NCBI GenBank assembly: GCA_963764505.1
Contig: CAVXSP010000001.1
Location: 1,674,001 to 1,738,000 of the forward strand
Source of the DNA: CAVXSP01 sp963764505
Lineage (GTDB): Bacteria; Acidobacteriota; Vicinamibacteria; Vicinamibacterales; SCN-69-37
DNA length: 64,000 nucleotides
Reading direction: 5' to 3'
Positions 61,680 to 64,000 of this stretch are shown one piece after another. The position numbers and the translations under genes are program-made. Below the pieces are notes generated by a model. It searched no databases, was not told the origin of the DNA, and saw nothing but the letters and a program-made list of their open reading frames with translations. Position 1 is the stretch's first letter, and the number at the start of each line of letters is the position of its first letter.

Positions 61680-63683
61680 CTACCTGCGAATCGCGCGCAT
61701 CTCCTGGCCGCCCTGCCGGAACGTCAGGCGCACCACACCCGACTCGTCCTTCACGAAACGGAGCTCGACGTTCTGCGGCATCTTCATGTAGAAGATCGTC
61801 GGCGATTCGGCGAAGAGCGGAATCTTCTGCGGACTCCCCGGGAAGGTCGTCGCAAGCCGTCCGTTGTCGACGGACAGTACGATTGATGCGCCCGGCATCA
61901 ATTCGTAGGTGCCGGCGTATTCGGCCAACACGGCCGGATCGACCGTCACCTCCTTGCGCTCCGACGGCAGCGGCATCGGTCCCGGCGGACGCGGCGCCTC
62001 TGCCGGCTTGACCGTGCCGCCGAGCCTGAACGCCCACAGGTTGTCGCCGCGGGCGGACCCCATGAACTGATTGCCGCCCGCGAGAATCGCCACGTACTGC
62101 TCGTCATCCACTTCGAACGTCGACACCGGCGCGTCGGCGCCGGCGCCCGTCTGGAATTCCCACAGCACGTCGCCGGTCGTCGCGTCATGCGCCACGAGCA
62201 GGCCGTCGGCCTGACCATGGAACAGCAGTCCCGACGCCGTGCTCAGGATGCCGCTCCCGCCTCCGCACTGGAACGGCAGCCGCTTCTGCCACGCGATCTT
62301 GTTCGTCGTCGGGTCGATCGCCGACAGCATGCCGCCGCGAACCGGGCGGAAGCCCTGCAATCCGCCGAAGCCATCGACGTGATAGCCCGCCGGACCGATG
62401 GTCGCGCAGAGGTACAGCAGCTTCGTCTGCGGACTGTAGCTCATCGGCGCCCAGGCAAGTCCACCGTTCGTTCCCGGCGCGACGGCGATGCGCTCTTTGT
62501 AGAACGGCGTGAACACACACCCCGATCGCACACTTGGCGGCACGCCTTCCGGGCACTGCGGAATGAACGGGTCGCCGACCGGATACGGCTGCGTCTTCGC
62601 GGTCTTCTGCTCGGCGATTTGCGGCACCGGCTTCTCTTCGATGCCGATGAGCGGCGTGCCGTTCGTACGGTCGAGGATGTACATGAAGCCCGTCTTGCTG
62701 CCGTGCATCAGGATCTTGCGGGGACGCCCCTGATAGGTGATGTCCGCGAGCACAGGACTCGCCGGACCGTCGTAATCCCACAAATCGTGGTGGACTTCCT
62801 GGAAATGCCATTTGCGCACGCCGGTCTTCAGATCCAGCGCGACGATGGATGCCGAGAAGAGATTGTCGCCGCCGCGCTCGGTGCCATTGGTGTCGGGCCA
62901 CGCGTTGCCGGTCGGAACGTAGACCATGCCGAGCTCGGGATCGATGGCCGGATGCGACCACACCGGCGCGCCGCCCTTGCGCCAGGACTCGCCTTCCCAT
63001 GTGTCATGGCCGAACTCGCCGGGACCTGGCACGGTCCAGAACGTCCACAGTTCCCTGCCGGTCTTCGCGTCATACGCGCCGAATTGACCGCGCACGCCGC
63101 TTTCTCCGCCGGCCACGCCCATGAAGACCATGCCGCCGTAGTAGGTCGCCGCCGCGTCGGCAAACCCGCCGCCGCCGTTCTGCAGCTCCGTTCGCCAGAT
63201 GAGCTCGCCGCTCGTCTGATCGAGCGCCACCAGCGTTGCGCCGTATGCGGCAGCAAACACCTTGCCTTCGGCCACGACGACGCCGCGATTGAAGTGATTG
63301 TCCGGGCCGCCGGTCCAGCCTGCGCCAGGCCCGACATCGCCCTTCGGAAACTGCCACTTCAGCGCGCCGGTGCGCGCGTCCCTTGCCGTGATGTGACCGT
63401 GGGTCATGTACATGACACCGTCCACCACCACCGGCGTGGATTGCATCCAGATCCCGCTCTTCTCCGGCTCGACGTGGACCATCCAGGCGGCGCCGAGCTT
63501 GGCGATGTTCGATTTGGTGATTTGCGTCAGCGTCGAGTACCGCTGGTTGAACAGGTTGCCGCCGACGACCGGAAAATTGCGCGACGGCAGCTGCCGGAAA
63601 TCAGCGGTCTGGCCCGACGGTGTGGCGGTCAGCAGCAGCCCACATATGAGACTTGCCGATCGGACAAGCGCCCGTGCTCTCAT
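61680..63683 (-). CDS. PQQ-dependent dehydrogenase with C-terminal DUF3471-like domain
   Basis: The 667-residue protein has a signal peptide (about 1-26). Residues about 30-570 form an eight-bladed quinoprotein propeller: 'WMVHVEPEKSGIWMQSTPVVVDGVMYM', 'GRELWTFWTVPGPGEFGHDTW', 'HFQEVHHDLWDYDGPASPVL' and 'YLCATIGPAGYHVDG', as in glucose or alcohol quinoprotein dehydrogenases. No C-x-x-C-H haem motif is present. Residues about 575-667 ('VTVDPAVLAEYAGTYELMPG...MKMPQNVELRFVKDE') match the DUF3471 domain normally found after beta-lactamase-type hydrolases, an unusual fusion. The substrate is unknown. It is convergent with the broken TolB-like gene. Confidence 0.87.
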   Translation of the reverse strand: MRARALVRSASLICGLLLTATPSGQTADFRQLPSRNFPVVGGNLFNQRYSTLTQITKSNIAKLGAAWMVHVEPEKSGIWMQSTPVVVDGVMYMTHGHITARDARTGALKWQFPKGDVGPGAGWTGGPDNHFNRGVVVAEGKVFAAAYGATLVALDQTSGELIWRTELQNGGGGFADAAATYYGGMVFMGVAGGESGVRGQFGAYDAKTGRELWTFWTVPGPGEFGHDTWEGESWRKGGAPVWSHPAIDPELGMVYVPTGNAWPDTNGTERGGDNLFSASIVALDLKTGVRKWHFQEVHHDLWDYDGPASPVLADITYQGRPRKILMHGSKTGFMYILDRTNGTPLIGIEEKPVPQIAEQKTAKTQPYPVGDPFIPQCPEGVPPSVRSGCVFTPFYKERIAVAPGTNGGLAWAPMSYSPQTKLLYLCATIGPAGYHVDGFGGLQGFRPVRGGMLSAIDPTTNKIAWQKRLPFQCGGGSGILSTASGLLFHGQADGLLVAHDATTGDVLWEFQTGAGADAPVSTFEVDDEQYVAILAGGNQFMGSARGDNLWAFRLGGTVKPAEAPRPPGPMPLPSERKEVTVDPAVLAEYAGTYELMPGASIVLSVDNGRLATTFPGSPQKIPLFAESPTIFYMKMPQNVELRFVKDESGVVRLTFRQGGQEMRAIRR

Positions 63684-63818
63684 AGGTCACCTCAGGCCGT
63701 CGAATGGTTTGGAAACCTTTAGACACCGGACCGCAGGTTCTGCCCGCGGCGACGACCAGCGCCTCCGGGCTCGACCCGGCAACCGTGCTGCGAGAGGCGT
63801 GATTAGGTAGGAAAACGA

Positions 63819-64000
63819 TCAGCCCGGCCCGCCTTCGTCGTCCTGCGCCGCGGAGTCGATCGCCACCAGCCGGTCGATGAGGGCCGCCCGCGTCGTCCGG
63901 TAGACCGATTGGCCCGCTCGTCCGGCGGTGTGCTCCAGCTCGAGCGTGACGAGCTCGTCGAACAGCGTCTCTCGATCGTCGAGGGCCTGGCCGCGGCCGC
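63819..64000 (-). CDS. C-terminal part of an unknown protein cut by the window end
   Basis: The last 60 codons of a minus-strand gene are visible: an acidic helical stretch ('LDDRETLFDELVTLELEHTAGRAGQSVYRTTRAALIDRLVAI') ending 'QDDEGGPG' and TGA at 63819-63821. I do not recognise the family from this part. It could be upstream of the PQQ dehydrogenase, 135 bases away. Confidence 0.5.
   Translation of the reverse strand, partial: GRGQALDDRETLFDELVTLELEHTAGRAGQSVYRTTRAALIDRLVAIDSAAQDDEGGPG

Overview
This 64 kb window is GC-rich bacterial chromosome and most resembles an acidobacterium of the Vicinamibacteria type. The grounds are family-level. There are three full-length ADOP-type permeases (acidobacterial duplicated orphan permeases), each beside a PadR regulator gene, plus a fourth remnant. 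There are two VWA-like secreted proteins of the kind common in Acidobacteriota, Tat-exported molybdenum hydroxylases, Tat-tagged sugar-phosphate-isomerase-like proteins, and an EgtB of the kind expected in this phylum. No rRNA, tRNA, CRISPR array, phage or intact insertion sequence was recognised.

Layout. 0-5 kb: VWA-like protein, small alpha/beta-barrel protein, TAXI-type binding protein, D-aminoacylase-like amidohydrolase, DUF4126 membrane protein. 5-17.6 kb: three PadR/ADOP modules interrupted by a GH78 rhamnosidase-like and isomerase operon. 17.6-23.6 kb: GYD protein, thioredoxin, then a tightly coupled minus-strand operon egtB-egtD-DUF5996-ECF sigma with a fused zinc-binding anti-sigma-like tail. 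23.7-27.3 kb: agmatine to putrescine genes (aguB, aguA) coupled to a UbiA-like membrane protein and a methyltransferase. 27.3-37.5 kb: serine hydrolase, MgtE, a damaged GntR regulator/HAD phosphatase pair, envelope proteins, a lytic transglycosylase, a collapsed TonB receptor and an MscS channel. 37.5-46.2 kb: molybdenum hydroxylase, hisC, an ECF42-like sigma with two DGPF/YCII proteins, isomerase, alpha/beta hydrolase. 46-57 kb: VWA protein, VOC protein, a scar of two gene tails, AraC/NTF2 pair, PhyH dioxygenase, frameshifted GNAT, quinone-oxidoreductase-like protein, fused SecDF. 57-64 kb: a second molybdenum hydroxylase, a broken TolB-like propeller gene and a PQQ dehydrogenase with a DUF3471 tail.

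Most worth a second look: (1) the ergothioneine operon with its own ECF sigma carrying an H-x3-C-x2-C tail; (2) a GC-rich repeat of about 100 bp, with one shorter copy, in the same orientation just before or inside the 5' end of three genes; (3) dispersed tandem heptamers (AAAGCCC/GAAGCCC); (4) repeated signs of gene erosion: internal deletions (TonB receptor, GntR regulator, TolB-like gene), single-base frame breaks (HAD, YCII, GNAT, TolB-like) and 3' gene tails. Some frame breaks lie in two-base homopolymers and could be sequencing errors. All family assignments come from reading the sequence without database searches.
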